Positions 16,342 through 24,670 of a DNA stretch of 64,000 nucleotides are shown one piece after another. The first letter of the stretch is position 1. Each line of letters opens with the position of its first letter. This stretch comes from Actinacidiphila acidipaludis. GTDB lineage: Bacteria > Actinomycetota > Actinomycetes > Streptomycetales > Streptomycetaceae. The position numbers were made by a program, and so were the translations under genes. A model generated the notes under the pieces. It saw nothing but the letters and a program-made list of their open reading frames with translations, did not search any database and had not been told where the DNA came from. The stretch lies in contig NZ_JAINZZ010000028.1 of the NCBI RefSeq assembly GCF_019890725.1, forward strand, positions 1 through 64,000, read 5' to 3'.

Positions 16342-17736
16342 ATGGCCACCCGCAAACCCGCCGCCAAGGACCGCCCCTCGTACCGCTGCACCGAGTGCGG
16401 CTGGACGACCGTGAAGTGGCTCGGCCGCTGCGGCGAGTGCCAGGCCTGGGGCACGATCGAGGAGTACGGCGGCGCGCCCGCGGTGCGCACCACCGCGCCC
16501 GGCCGGGTCTCGGCGCCGGCCCGGCCGATCGGCCAGGTGGACGGCCGGCAGGCCACCGCGCGCTCCACGGGCGTGCCCGAGCTGGACCGCGTGCTGGGCG
16601 GCGGCCTCATCCCGGGCGCCGTCGTGCTGCTCGCGGGCGAGCCGGGCGTCGGCAAGTCCACCCTGCTGCTGGACGTCGCGGCCAAGGCGTCCAACGCCCA
16701 GGCGCCGACGCTGTACGTCACGGGCGAGGAGTCCGCGTCGCAGGTGCGGCTGCGGGCCGACCGGATCGGCGCGCTCGCCGACCACCTCTACCTGGCGGCC
16801 GAGACCGACCTGGCCGCGGTGCTCGGTCACCTCGACGACGTCAAGCCGGGGCTGCTGATCCTGGACTCGGTGCAGACGGTGGCGTCCGCGGAGATCGACG
16901 GCGCACCCGGTGGCATGGCGCAGGTGCGCGAGGTCGCCGGCGCGCTGATCCGCGCCTCCAAGGAACGCGGCATGTCCACGCTGCTGGTGGGCCACGTCAC
17001 CAAGGACGGCGCGATCGCGGGCCCGCGGCTGCTGGAGCACCTGGTGGACGTGGTGCTCAGCTTCGAGGGCGACCGGCACGCGCGGCTGCGGCTGATCCGC
17101 GGGGTCAAGAACCGGTTCGGGGCCACCGACGAGGTCGGCTGCTTCGAGCTGCACGACGAGGGCATCACGGGCCTGGCCGACCCGTCGGGGCTGTTCCTGA
17201 CCCGGCGTGACGAGCCGGTGCCGGGGACGTGCCTGACAGTGACGCTCGAGGGCCGCCGCCCGCTGGTCGCCGAGGTGCAGGCGCTGACCGTCGACACCCA
17301 GATCCCCTCACCGCGGCGGACCACGTCGGGCCTGGAGACGTCGCGGGTGTCGATGATGCTGGCCGTGCTGGAGCAGCGCGGCCGGATCCGCTCGATCGGC
17401 AAGCAGGACATCTACACCGCGACCGTGGGCGGGGTGAAGCTGTCGGAGCCGGCCGCGGACTTGGCGGTGGCCCTGGCGCTGGCCAGCGCGGCCATCGACA
17501 CCCCGCTGCCGAAGAACCTGGTGGCGGTCGGCGAGGTGGGGCTGGCAGGGGAGGTGCGGCGGGTCACCGGTGTGCAGCGGCGCTTGTCGGAGGCGCACCG
17601 GCTGGGCTTCACGCACGCCCTCGTGCCCCCGGACCCGGGCAAGATCCCGCCGGGCATGAAGGTGATCGAAGTCGCGGACATAGGCGATGCGCTGCGTGCG
17701 CTCCCCCAGCGCAGGCCGCGTCCCACCACCGGCTGA
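16342..17736 (+). CDS. radA: DNA repair protein RadA
   Basis: A RecA-like branch-migration ATPase of 464 residues used in recombinational repair. The N-terminal zinc finger is YRCTECGWTTVKWLGRCGECQAWG (two CxxC pairs). Walker A is GEPGVGKST, the RadA-specific motif is KNRFGATDEVG, and a Lon-like C-terminal domain runs through VAVGEVGLAGEVRRV. The ATG at 16342 gives the exact family N-terminus. Adjacency to disA, 116 nt downstream, is conserved across Gram-positives, where RadA is reported to modulate DisA activity. The long frame open upstream of 16342 is spurious. Confidence 0.97.
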   Translation: MATRKPAAKDRPSYRCTECGWTTVKWLGRCGECQAWGTIEEYGGAPAVRTTAPGRVSAPARPIGQVDGRQATARSTGVPELDRVLGGGLIPGAVVLLAGEPGVGKSTLLLDVAAKASNAQAPTLYVTGEESASQVRLRADRIGALADHLYLAAETDLAAVLGHLDDVKPGLLILDSVQTVASAEIDGAPGGMAQVREVAGALIRASKERGMSTLLVGHVTKDGAIAGPRLLEHLVDVVLSFEGDRHARLRLIRGVKNRFGATDEVGCFELHDEGITGLADPSGLFLTRRDEPVPGTCLTVTLEGRRPLVAEVQALTVDTQIPSPRRTTSGLETSRVSMMLAVLEQRGRIRSIGKQDIYTATVGGVKLSEPAADLAVALALASAAIDTPLPKNLVAVGEVGLAGEVRRVTGVQRRLSEAHRLGFTHALVPPDPGKIPPGMKVIEVADIGDALRALPQRRPRPTTG

Positions 17737-17852
17737 GCGCCCTCCTCCCGGCGGCTGCCCGCCCCCTCCTGCACGGAAGACGTAAACTTTGCCCTGGTCT
17801 CGCCTCTCGCCGAGTCGGCAGTGGGCATCCGTAGCTACCGGAGGATTGCAGA

Positions 17853-19013
17853 GTGGCAGCCAAGGACGGAGCAGGGGGCACCGCCCCGGCCCGTAGGGCG
17901 GCAGGGGACTCTGCCGGCAGGTCCGGCGCAGGTCCTGGCGCCGACGGTGGGCTGATGCGCGCCCCGCTGAGCGCGGTCGCACCCGGAACGCAGCTGCGTG
18001 ACGGCCTGGAGCGCATCGTCCGGGGCAACACCGGCGGCCTGATCGTGCTGGGCATGGACAAGACCGTCGAGTCCCTGTGCACCGGCGGTTTCGTGCTGGA
18101 CGTGGAGTTCACCGCGACGCGGCTGCGCGAGCTGTGCAAGCTGGACGGCGCGATGATCCTCGACAAGGACATCACCAAGATCCTGCGGGCCGGTGTGCAG
18201 CTCGTGCCGGACCCGGCCATCCCCACCGAGGAGACCGGCACCCGGCACCGCACCGCGGACCGCGTCAGCCAGCAGGTCAACTTCCCGGTGATCTCGGTCA
18301 GCCAGTCGATGCGGGTGATCGCCCTGTACGTGGACGGGCAGCGCCGGGTCCTGGAGGACTCCGCGGCGATCCTGTCGCGTGCCAACCAGGCGCTGGCCAC
18401 CCTGGAGCGGTACAAGCTGCGGCTCGACGAGGTCGCCGGCACCCTGTCCGCGCTGGAGATCGAGGACCTGGTGACGGTCCGGGACGTCACGGCCGTCGCG
18501 CAGCGGCTGGAGATGGTGCGCCGGATCGCGACCGAGATCGCCGAGTACGTCGTGGAGTTGGGCACCGACGGCCGGCTGCTGGCGCTGCAGCTCGACGAGC
18601 TGATCGCGGGCGTGGAGCCCGAACGCGAGCTGGTGGCCCGGGACTACGTGCCCGAGCCGACCGCCAAGCGCAGCCGCACGGTCACCGAGGCGATGGCCGA
18701 ACTGGACGCGCTGCCGCAGAGCGAGTTGATCGAACTCGTCTCCGTGGCCCGCGCGTTGGGTTACACCGGCTCACCGGAGTCGCTGGACTCCGCGGTCTCG
18801 CCGCGCGGTTACCGCCTCCTGGCGAAGGTGCCGCGGCTGCCGAACACGGTCATCGAGCGTCTGGTGGAGCACTTCGGCGGGCTGCAGAAGCTGCTGGCCG
18901 CCAGCGTGGACGACCTGCAGCGGGTGGACGGCGTCGGCGAGGCCCGGGCGCGCTCGGTGCGCGAGGGCCTGTCGCGGCTGGCGGAGTCCTCGATCCTCGA
19001 ACGCTACGTCTGA
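17853..19013 (+). CDS. disA: DNA-integrity scanning diadenylate cyclase DisA
   Basis: Synthesises cyclic di-AMP from two ATP. The 386-residue protein has a disordered Ala/Gly-rich N-terminal extension of ~35 residues not present in Bacillus DisA. The DAC domain carries the catalytic DGA motif (KLDGAMILD) and the RHR motif (GTRHRTADR). A helical linker and a C-terminal HhH DNA-binding domain (VDGVGEARARSVREGL) follow. The GTG start is preceded by GGAGG (17840-17844). It is probably co-regulated with radA, although the 116-nt gap could hold a promoter. The stop codon falls inside a 29-bp tandem duplication. Confidence 0.97.
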   Translation: MAAKDGAGGTAPARRAAGDSAGRSGAGPGADGGLMRAPLSAVAPGTQLRDGLERIVRGNTGGLIVLGMDKTVESLCTGGFVLDVEFTATRLRELCKLDGAMILDKDITKILRAGVQLVPDPAIPTEETGTRHRTADRVSQQVNFPVISVSQSMRVIALYVDGQRRVLEDSAAILSRANQALATLERYKLRLDEVAGTLSALEIEDLVTVRDVTAVAQRLEMVRRIATEIAEYVVELGTDGRLLALQLDELIAGVEPERELVARDYVPEPTAKRSRTVTEAMAELDALPQSELIELVSVARALGYTGSPESLDSAVSPRGYRLLAKVPRLPNTVIERLVEHFGGLQKLLAASVDDLQRVDGVGEARARSVREGLSRLAESSILERYV

Positions 19014-19060
19014 TCGCCGGGGGCTTCGGCCCGTACGTCTGATCGCCGGGGGCTTCGGCC
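19005..19060. repeat. 29-bp tandem duplication across the disA stop codon
   Basis: A 29-bp unit beginning TACGTCTGATCGCCGGGG occurs twice in direct succession (19005-19033 and 19034-19060, the second copy ending 2 nt short). The first copy contains the last codons and TGA of disA, so the second contains a duplicate of that coding end and stop. It looks like a recent slippage event. Confidence 0.85.
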
Positions 19061-19073
19061 GCCCTGCGTCCGG

Positions 19074-19958
19074 TCAGTCGGACGAGAGCACGAACGACAC
19101 CTGCTTCGACCCGTAGCCGGACATCTGCGCCGACACCAGGTACGTGGTGCCCAGCGCCGCCTGCTGCCCCTTCGGGCTCGCGCACTTCGCCGAGCTGTTC
19201 TTCTCGTTCCAGTGCACGGTGTACGTCGTCGAGCCGTGCGCCGGCACCTGCATCAGGTACGCGCCGGTCTTGGGGCAGTCGTCGCTGGCCCACACATGGC
19301 TGTTGTCGGTGGCCTTGGTGACGGTGAACACCGCCTTGGCCGGGCCGAAGTCCACCTTGCAGGTGACCTCGGAGGTGTTGGTGGCGGTCAGCCGGAACGC
19401 CGGTGTCTCACCGGGCCCGTAGGAGTTCTGCGCGCTGGCGAGCGCCAACTGCACGGAACCGGGGGCGCAGTCGGGCAGCGTGGAGCCGACGGGCAGTTCC
19501 CCGCCGCTCGTCGCGTCCGACGCGGATCCGCCGGAGCCGCCGCCGTCGCTCGTGCCGCCCGACGAGCCCGCGGTGCCGCCGCCCGTGCCGTCCGAGCCGG
19601 CGGTGCCGGAGCCCGCCGTGTCCGAGCCGGCCGAGCCGGCCGTGCCGCCGCTGCCCGCGCCGTCCGAACTGCCGCTGCCCGCACCGCCGTCGGTGGAGCC
19701 GTCACTGGGCGCGGTGTCGCGTCCGCCGGGGCGGCCGCTGATGTGGGTGCCGGTGGGCGCCGGGCCCGCGGTGATCGTGGCGACCGGTGTGTGGGAGCCG
19801 GTTGGCCCGCCGGAGCCCTTGCCACCGCCGCCGCCACCGGAGTTGACCGCCCACACCACGAGAACGACCGCCAGCGCGAGCAGGCACAGCACAACGGCCC
19901 GCCGCCGCCAGTAAATCGAGGACGGAAGAGGTCCCACGGGATTGCGCATCGAGCCCAC
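19074..19958 (-). CDS. Membrane-anchored extracellular protein with Gly/Ser/Thr linker
   Basis: A 294-residue protein: short cytoplasmic N-terminus, one transmembrane segment (AVVLCLLALAVVLVVWAV, about residues 20-38), a ~110-residue low-complexity Gly/Ser/Thr/Asp linker, then a C-terminal Ig-like domain. That domain has conserved-looking cysteines (LPDCAPG, VTCKVDFG, DDCPKTG, SAKCAS), probably two disulfides outside the cell. No catalytic motif is visible; a structural or adhesion-like envelope role is possible. The GTG at 19958 lies 6 nt after a TAGAGT -10-like element, consistent with a leaderless start. It is convergent with disA. Confidence 0.72.
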   Translation of the reverse strand: MGSMRNPVGPLPSSIYWRRRAVVLCLLALAVVLVVWAVNSGGGGGGKGSGGPTGSHTPVATITAGPAPTGTHISGRPGGRDTAPSDGSTDGGAGSGSSDGAGSGGTAGSAGSDTAGSGTAGSDGTGGGTAGSSGGTSDGGGSGGSASDATSGGELPVGSTLPDCAPGSVQLALASAQNSYGPGETPAFRLTATNTSEVTCKVDFGPAKAVFTVTKATDNSHVWASDDCPKTGAYLMQVPAHGSTTYTVHWNEKNSSAKCASPKGQQAALGTTYLVSAQMSGYGSKQVSFVLSSD

Positions 19959-20099
19959 AGACGCACTCTAGGGGAGATCAGTCGTGCGCCGTCGCCACAC
20001 GCGCCGCTGGGCGCCCGCTCTTTGCGGATGATCACGTTTAACCGCCAGACCGGTCACCGAGCGTGCCCTGACGGTGGCATGTGCGAGGATCGGAGTGCC

Positions 20100-21176
20100 A
20101 TGAGCACAGACCCCCACACTTCCCCCCGCACCGGCTCCGCGGGCTCCGGAGCCGTCACCCCGCCGTCCGCGGTGCCGGCTTCGCCGACCGCCCCCGCCGC
20201 CCTGATCACCGCGGCCGCCAACCGGCCGTCGACGGCCCGGCCGCCGTCCGTCGCCGCGGCCGTGCGGCCGACCGCCGCGTCCTCGGTGCCGCCGCACCCC
20301 CAGGCCGTGGCCGAGCTGCACGACCTGGTGATCGACTGGTTCGACGACAACGCCCGGGATCTGCCGTGGCGCCGGCCGGACGCGGGCGCGTGGTCGGTGA
20401 TGGTCAGTGAGTTCATGCTGCAGCAGACGCCGGTCAGCCGGGTGCTGCCGGTGCACCAGGAGTGGCTGGCCCGCTGGCCGCGTCCGGCCGACCTCGCCGA
20501 GGAGCCGCCGGGCGAGGCGGTACGCGCCTGGGGCCGGCTCGGCTATCCGCGCCGGGCGCTGCGGCTGCACGCGGCGGCGACCGCCATAGCGCAGCGGCAC
20601 GGCGGTGAAGTCCCGCACGAGCACGACGCGTTGCTGGCGCTGCCGGGCGTCGGCGAGTACACCGCGGCGGCCGTCGCCTCGTTCGCCTACGGGCGGCGGC
20701 ACGTGGTGCTGGACACCAATGTGCGGCGGGTGTTCGCCCGGCTGGTGTCGGGCACGGCCTACCCGCCCAACGCGACGACGGCGGCCGAGCGCCGCACGGC
20801 CGGCGGTCTGCTGCCCGCCGACGAGGCGACCGCCGCGCGCTGGGCGGCGGCCACGATGGAGCTGGGCGCGCTGGTGTGCTCCGCCCGCTCCCCGGAGTGC
20901 GGGCGCTGCCCGGTGGCGTCGCGCTGCGCCTGGCGGCTGGCGGGTTCGCCGGCGCACGACGGACCGCCGCGCAAGGGCCAGTCCTACGCGGGCACGGACC
21001 GCCAGGTGCGCGGCCGGCTGCTGGCGGTGCTGCGGGCGTCGCGGGAACCGGTGGCGCAGTCGGCGCTGGACGCGGTCTGGCACGAGCCGGTCCAGCGCGC
21101 CCGGGCTTTGGACGGTCTGGTCGAGGACGGCCTGGTCGAGCCGCTGGCCGGCGGGACGTACCGGCTGCCTCTCTGA
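20100..21176 (+). CDS. mutY: Adenine DNA glycosylase (MutY-type, A/G mismatch)
   Basis: Removes adenine mispaired with 8-oxoguanine. The 358-residue protein has a ~65-residue Pro/Ala-rich N-terminal extension, then the HhH-GPD fold. The catalytic Glu is in VSEFMLQQTPVSRV, the hairpin is LPGVGEYTAAAVASFAYG, and the catalytic Asp is in VVLDTNVRRV. The [4Fe-4S] cluster is intact, C-x6-C-x2-C-x5-C (CSARSPECGRCPVASRC). The C-terminal NUDIX-like 8-oxoG domain of E. coli MutY is missing and replaced by a short winged-helix-like tail, as usual in actinobacteria. ATG 20100 has a GGAG ribosome site 5 nt upstream. Confidence 0.93.
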   Translation: MSTDPHTSPRTGSAGSGAVTPPSAVPASPTAPAALITAAANRPSTARPPSVAAAVRPTAASSVPPHPQAVAELHDLVIDWFDDNARDLPWRRPDAGAWSVMVSEFMLQQTPVSRVLPVHQEWLARWPRPADLAEEPPGEAVRAWGRLGYPRRALRLHAAATAIAQRHGGEVPHEHDALLALPGVGEYTAAAVASFAYGRRHVVLDTNVRRVFARLVSGTAYPPNATTAAERRTAGGLLPADEATAARWAAATMELGALVCSARSPECGRCPVASRCAWRLAGSPAHDGPPRKGQSYAGTDRQVRGRLLAVLRASREPVAQSALDAVWHEPVQRARALDGLVEDGLVEPLAGGTYRLPL

Positions 21177-21190
21177 GCCGCTCCACCGCT

Positions 21191-21236
21191 TTGTCCGGTT
21201 TATCGGCTTACTTATGCGCTCTGAATAAACGGACAA
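21191..21236. terminator. Inverted repeat downstream of mutY (candidate terminator)
   Basis: TTGTCCGGTTTAT (21191-21203) and ATAAACGGACAA (21225-21236) are complementary over 12 bp with one bulged G and a 21-nt loop. The location, 15 nt after the mutY stop, fits a terminator that would insulate mutY from sigE. The AT content and regularity also allow a protein-binding site. Confidence 0.55.
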
Positions 21237-21271
21237 TACGCCACTTGTCGCGATCTGTGCCACGGTCGTTA

Positions 21272-21292
21272 CACAACCGATGGGTTGCTGTG
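21272..21292. promoter_or_regulatory. Imperfect palindrome in the sigE promoter region
   Basis: CAACC (21274-21278) and GGTTG (21283-21287) flank a 4-nt spacer, with CA and TGTG extending the symmetry imperfectly. It lies about 115-135 nt before the sigE ATG, where an activator site would be expected. In S. coelicolor the sigE operon promoter is activated by CseB; assigning this site to CseB is a guess. Confidence 0.3.
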
Positions 21293-21406
21293 CGTCCGCT
21301 GTGCGCTCGTGGTCGCGAAAGCCCAACATCCGCTCCGTAGCGTCACTCTCGGTCGGCGGGAGTCCTCCCCCGGCCGGGACATCAGACAGACGGGGCGGAG
21401 GCACCA

Positions 21407-21937
21407 ATGACGGCGGACGGCGCGGTACTGGAGTTCGAGGATTACGTTCGGACGCGACAGGACGCCCTGCTGCGCAGCGCCCGCCGGCTGGTCCCCGACC
21501 CCATCGACGCACAGGACCTCGTCCAGACCGCACTGGTGCGCACCTACCCCCGCTGGGAGGGCATCGCGGACAAGGCCCTGGCTGACGCGTACATGCGGCG
21601 TGTGATGATCAACACCCGCACGGAGTGGTGGCGCAACCGCAAACTGGAGGAAGTGCCCTCCGCCGAACTTCCCGAGGCCAGCATCGACGACGGCGCCGAG
21701 CAGCGGGCCGACCGCGAGATGCTGCGGGACGCGATGCGGGTGCTCGCGCCCAAGCAGCGCCAGGTCGTGATCATGCGCCACTACGGCCAGCTCTCCACCG
21801 AGGAGACGGCCCGCGCCCTGGGGATGTCCACGGGTACGGTGAAGAGCACCCTGCACCGCGCGCTGGCCCGCCTGCGGTACGAACTGGAGCACGGCACCTA
21901 CGGCTATTCGCGAAGGGAGAGCGTGTGCGCCGCATAG
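21407..21937 (+). CDS. sigE: ECF RNA polymerase sigma factor SigE
   Basis: A 176-residue sigma-E of the SigE-Cse envelope-stress system. Region 2 reads FEDYVRTRQDALLRSARRLVPDPIDAQDLVQTALVRTYPRWEGI, and the downstream MINTRTEWWRNRKLEEVPS segment is characteristic of Streptomyces SigE. Region 4 is LAPKQRQVVIMRHYGQLSTEETARALGMSTGTVKS. The ATG at 21407 has GGAG 6 nt upstream. Unlike most ECF factors it has no anti-sigma partner in the operon; activity is set by transcription of the operon through CseB/CseC. Its 3' end overlaps cseA by 13 nt. Confidence 0.96.
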   Translation: MTADGAVLEFEDYVRTRQDALLRSARRLVPDPIDAQDLVQTALVRTYPRWEGIADKALADAYMRRVMINTRTEWWRNRKLEEVPSAELPEASIDDGAEQRADREMLRDAMRVLAPKQRQVVIMRHYGQLSTEETARALGMSTGTVKSTLHRALARLRYELEHGTYGYSRRESVCAA

Positions 21938-22662
21938 CCTCCCTCGCCACGGCGGGCGCGCTGGTCTGCGTGTGCGCCGTGGTTGCCGGCTGCGGCACCT
22001 CCGTGACCGGAGTCCGCAGGGAGGGGCCCGCGCCGACCGAGACCGTCAAGCCGCGTTCCACCACCGCGCCCGCCATCGCCGGAAACCCGGCGGCGCTGGC
22101 CACCATGATCCGCAAGGACGACAGCGTCAGTGCCGACGTGCGCGAGGACCTCACCCCGTGCAAGAACGACGACTACCCGATGGACACCGACTCCGGGAAC
22201 CTCACCTCCGGTGACGGACCCGACCTCGTGGTGAACATCATGACCTGCGGCGACGGCCTGGGGGTGGCCTCGTACGTGTACCGGATGGTCGGCGGCAAGT
22301 ACCGATGCGTCTTCGCCGACGAGCACTCCGGCGTGTACGGGACGGTCGACAGCGGCCGGCTCCAGGTGATCCACGAGGTCTACCGCTCCGACGACCCGGT
22401 CGCCTACCCGACCGGGGAGGAGTCGTCGATCTACGTGTGGCGCGCTGACCAGTTCGTGCAGATCGCCCGCACCTACCAGGACTACGGGGCCAAGACGCCG
22501 ACCGCGTCGCCCGAGCCGCTGGCCACCGACCCCGTGCCGGTGCCCGACTCCGACCCCGTCGACCCGGGGCTGCCCTCGGCCAAGGCGTCGGGCGCGCCGG
22601 CCGGCGAACCGTCGCCCCAGGCATCGGGTGGTACGGCTCGTGCGCCGTCTGGGGGACGATAG
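21925..22662 (+). CDS. cseA: Lipoprotein CseA
   Basis: A 245-residue extracytoplasmic lipoprotein, the negative modulator of the SigE system in S. coelicolor. The start is the GTG at 21925 (MRRIASLATAGALVCVCAVVAGC), with AAGGGAG (21913-21919) inside the end of sigE. The signal peptide ends in a lipobox (VVAGC, lipidated Cys23). The globular part has Cys in DLTPCKNDD, IMTCGDG and YRCVFAD, possibly disulfide-bonded. The last ~60 residues are Pro/Ser/Ala-rich. The 13-nt overlap with sigE indicates coupled translation. Confidence 0.92.
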   Translation: MRRIASLATAGALVCVCAVVAGCGTSVTGVRREGPAPTETVKPRSTTAPAIAGNPAALATMIRKDDSVSADVREDLTPCKNDDYPMDTDSGNLTSGDGPDLVVNIMTCGDGLGVASYVYRMVGGKYRCVFADEHSGVYGTVDSGRLQVIHEVYRSDDPVAYPTGEESSIYVWRADQFVQIARTYQDYGAKTPTASPEPLATDPVPVPDSDPVDPGLPSAKASGAPAGEPSPQASGGTARAPSGGR

Positions 22663-22666
22663 GCGC

Positions 22667-23353
22667 ATGACGGCCACCCACGTTCTGTTCGTCGAGGACG
22701 ACGACGTCATCCGCGAGGCGACCACGCTCGCCCTCGAACGCGACGGCTTCCAGGTCACCGCGGCCCCTGACGGGCTCACCGGCCTGGACGCCTTCCGCAC
22801 CAAGCAGCCCGACCTCGCGCTGCTCGACGTCATGGTGCCCGGCCTGGACGGGGTGAGCCTGTGCCGCCGGATCCGGGACGAGTCCACCGTCCCGGTCATC
22901 ATGGTGTCGGCGCGCGCCGACGCCATCGACGTCGTGCTCGGCCTGGAGGCCGGCGCCGACGACTATGTCACCAAGCCCTTCGACGGCGCGGTGCTGGTGG
23001 CCCGCATCCGGGCCGTACTGCGCCGCTTCCGCACCGCCTCGGCCGGGGACCCGGACGACGAGGGCGGCGCGCTGCTGGCCTTCGGCGACATCGCGATCGA
23101 CCCCGAGGGCATGGAGGTCACCCGGGCCGGCGAGCGCCTCGCGCTCACCCCGACCGAGATGCGGCTGCTGCTGGAGTTCGCCCAGGCGCCCGGCACCGTG
23201 CTGTCCCGGGACCGCCTGCTGGAGCGGGTGTGGGACTACGAGTGGGGCGGCGACACCCGCGTGGTCGACGTCCACGTCCAGCGGCTGCGCGCCAAGATCG
23301 GCCAGGACCGGATCGACACGGTGCGCGGCTTCGGCTACAAGCTGCGGGCCTGA
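22667..23353 (+). CDS. cseB: Response regulator CseB
   Basis: A 228-residue OmpR/PhoB-type regulator that activates the sigE operon promoter when phosphorylated by CseC. The receiver has the acidic pair in VLFVEDDDVIREA, the phosphoacceptor Asp in LALLDVMVPGLDG and the conserved Lys in YVTKPFDG. The winged helix ends in the usual DTVRGFGYKL. The ATG at 22667 begins 4 nt after the cseA stop; its ribosome site would overlap the cseA 3' end. Cytoplasmic. Confidence 0.95.
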   Translation: MTATHVLFVEDDDVIREATTLALERDGFQVTAAPDGLTGLDAFRTKQPDLALLDVMVPGLDGVSLCRRIRDESTVPVIMVSARADAIDVVLGLEAGADDYVTKPFDGAVLVARIRAVLRRFRTASAGDPDDEGGALLAFGDIAIDPEGMEVTRAGERLALTPTEMRLLLEFAQAPGTVLSRDRLLERVWDYEWGGDTRVVDVHVQRLRAKIGQDRIDTVRGFGYKLRA

Positions 23354-23356
23354 GCC

Positions 23357-24601
23357 GTGCGCACGTTCTTCCGCAGCGGTCTGCGCTGGAAGCTGAGCGC
23401 GGCCATCGCCGTGGTCTCGGCGCTGGTCGCCGTCGCGCTGAGCGTGTGGGTGCACAACGCCGCCCGGGTCAGCATGATCAACAGCACCCGGGACGTGCAG
23501 GACGAGAAGGTGCAGTCCGCGCTGCGGATCTACGAGCTCACCGGACATCCGGCGTTCTTCGCCAAGATCGACGACCCGGCCCTGCCGCAGCCGCTGAAGG
23601 ACTACGCCGCCAAGAACCAGCGGGCCACGTTCGTCCAGGAGAACAAGCACGGCGCCCCCACGGTGTGGGCGGAGACGCCGCTGAGCGACGGCCGGGTGCT
23701 GTCGCTCAAGGGCGCGTTCACCGACCGCTACTCGGTGCTGGTGGACCTCGACCAGGCGCTGGTGGTCGGCTCGATCGCGGTGGTCGGCGGCGGCACCGCG
23801 ATCGGCGTGCTGATCGGCGGCCGCATGTCGCGGCGGCTGCGCAAGGCGGCGACCGCGGCCCGCCGGGTCGCCGACGGCGACAACCAGGTGCGGGTCCGCG
23901 AGGCGATCGGCGGCCGCCGGGTCCGGGACGAGACCGACGAGCTGGCCAGAGCCGTCGACGCCATGGCCGACGCCCTGCAGCTGCGGCTGGAGGCCGAACG
24001 GCGGGTGACCGCCGACATCGCGCACGAGCTGCGCACCCCGGTCACCGGCCTGGTCACCGCGACCGAGCTGCTGCCGCCCGGACGTCCGTCCGAGCTGGTC
24101 AGGGACCGGGTGCACGCCCTGCGCACGCTGGTCGAGGACGTCCTGGAGGTGGCCCGGCTGGACGGCGCGGCCGAGCAGGCCGACCTGGCGGAGGTGCCGC
24201 TCGGCGAGTTCGTCAAACGCCGCGTCCCGGTGCTGGCGCCCGAAGCGGAGGTCCGCATCGACGAGGACGCGGTGGTGCAGACCGACCCGCGCCGTCTGGA
24301 GCGGATCCTCGGCAACCTGCTGGCCAACGCGGCCCGCCACGGCCGTCCGCTCATCGAGGTGGTCGTCGACGGCCCCTTCCTGCGGGTGCGCGACCACGGC
24401 CCGGGCTTCCCCGAGGACCTGCTGCGGGAGGGGCCGAGCCGGTTCCGCACCGGCAGCAGCGACCGGTCCGGCAGCGGGCACGGCCTCGGCCTGACCATCG
24501 CCACCGGTCAGGCCCGGGTGTTGGGGGCCCGTCTCACCTTCCGCAACGCCCCTCCCGAGGACGGCGGCGGCGCGGTCGCCCAGTTGCTGCTGCCGCGCTG
24601 A
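23357..24601 (+). CDS. cseC: Sensor histidine kinase CseC
   Basis: A 414-residue transmembrane kinase sensing cell-envelope damage. There are two membrane segments (LSAAIAVVSALVAVALSVWV near the start; LVVGSIAVVGGGTAIGVLIGG around residues 135-155) bracketing an extracytoplasmic sensor domain of ~100 residues. A HAMP region (RRVADGDNQVRVRE), the H-box (VTADIAHELRTPVTGL), the N-box (ILGNLLANAARHG) and G-boxes (VRDHGPGFPEDLL; GSGHGLGLTIA) follow. The GTG start at 23357 is 3 nt after cseB, completing the four-gene operon. Confidence 0.95.
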   Translation: MRTFFRSGLRWKLSAAIAVVSALVAVALSVWVHNAARVSMINSTRDVQDEKVQSALRIYELTGHPAFFAKIDDPALPQPLKDYAAKNQRATFVQENKHGAPTVWAETPLSDGRVLSLKGAFTDRYSVLVDLDQALVVGSIAVVGGGTAIGVLIGGRMSRRLRKAATAARRVADGDNQVRVREAIGGRRVRDETDELARAVDAMADALQLRLEAERRVTADIAHELRTPVTGLVTATELLPPGRPSELVRDRVHALRTLVEDVLEVARLDGAAEQADLAEVPLGEFVKRRVPVLAPEAEVRIDEDAVVQTDPRRLERILGNLLANAARHGRPLIEVVVDGPFLRVRDHGPGFPEDLLREGPSRFRTGSSDRSGSGHGLGLTIATGQARVLGARLTFRNAPPEDGGGAVAQLLLPR

Positions 24602-24670
24602 CGCCCGGGGGCGGCAGCGCGGCTGGCGGCGGGACGGGGCCGCCGGCGCGGGCCCCTGACGGCGGTCGGC

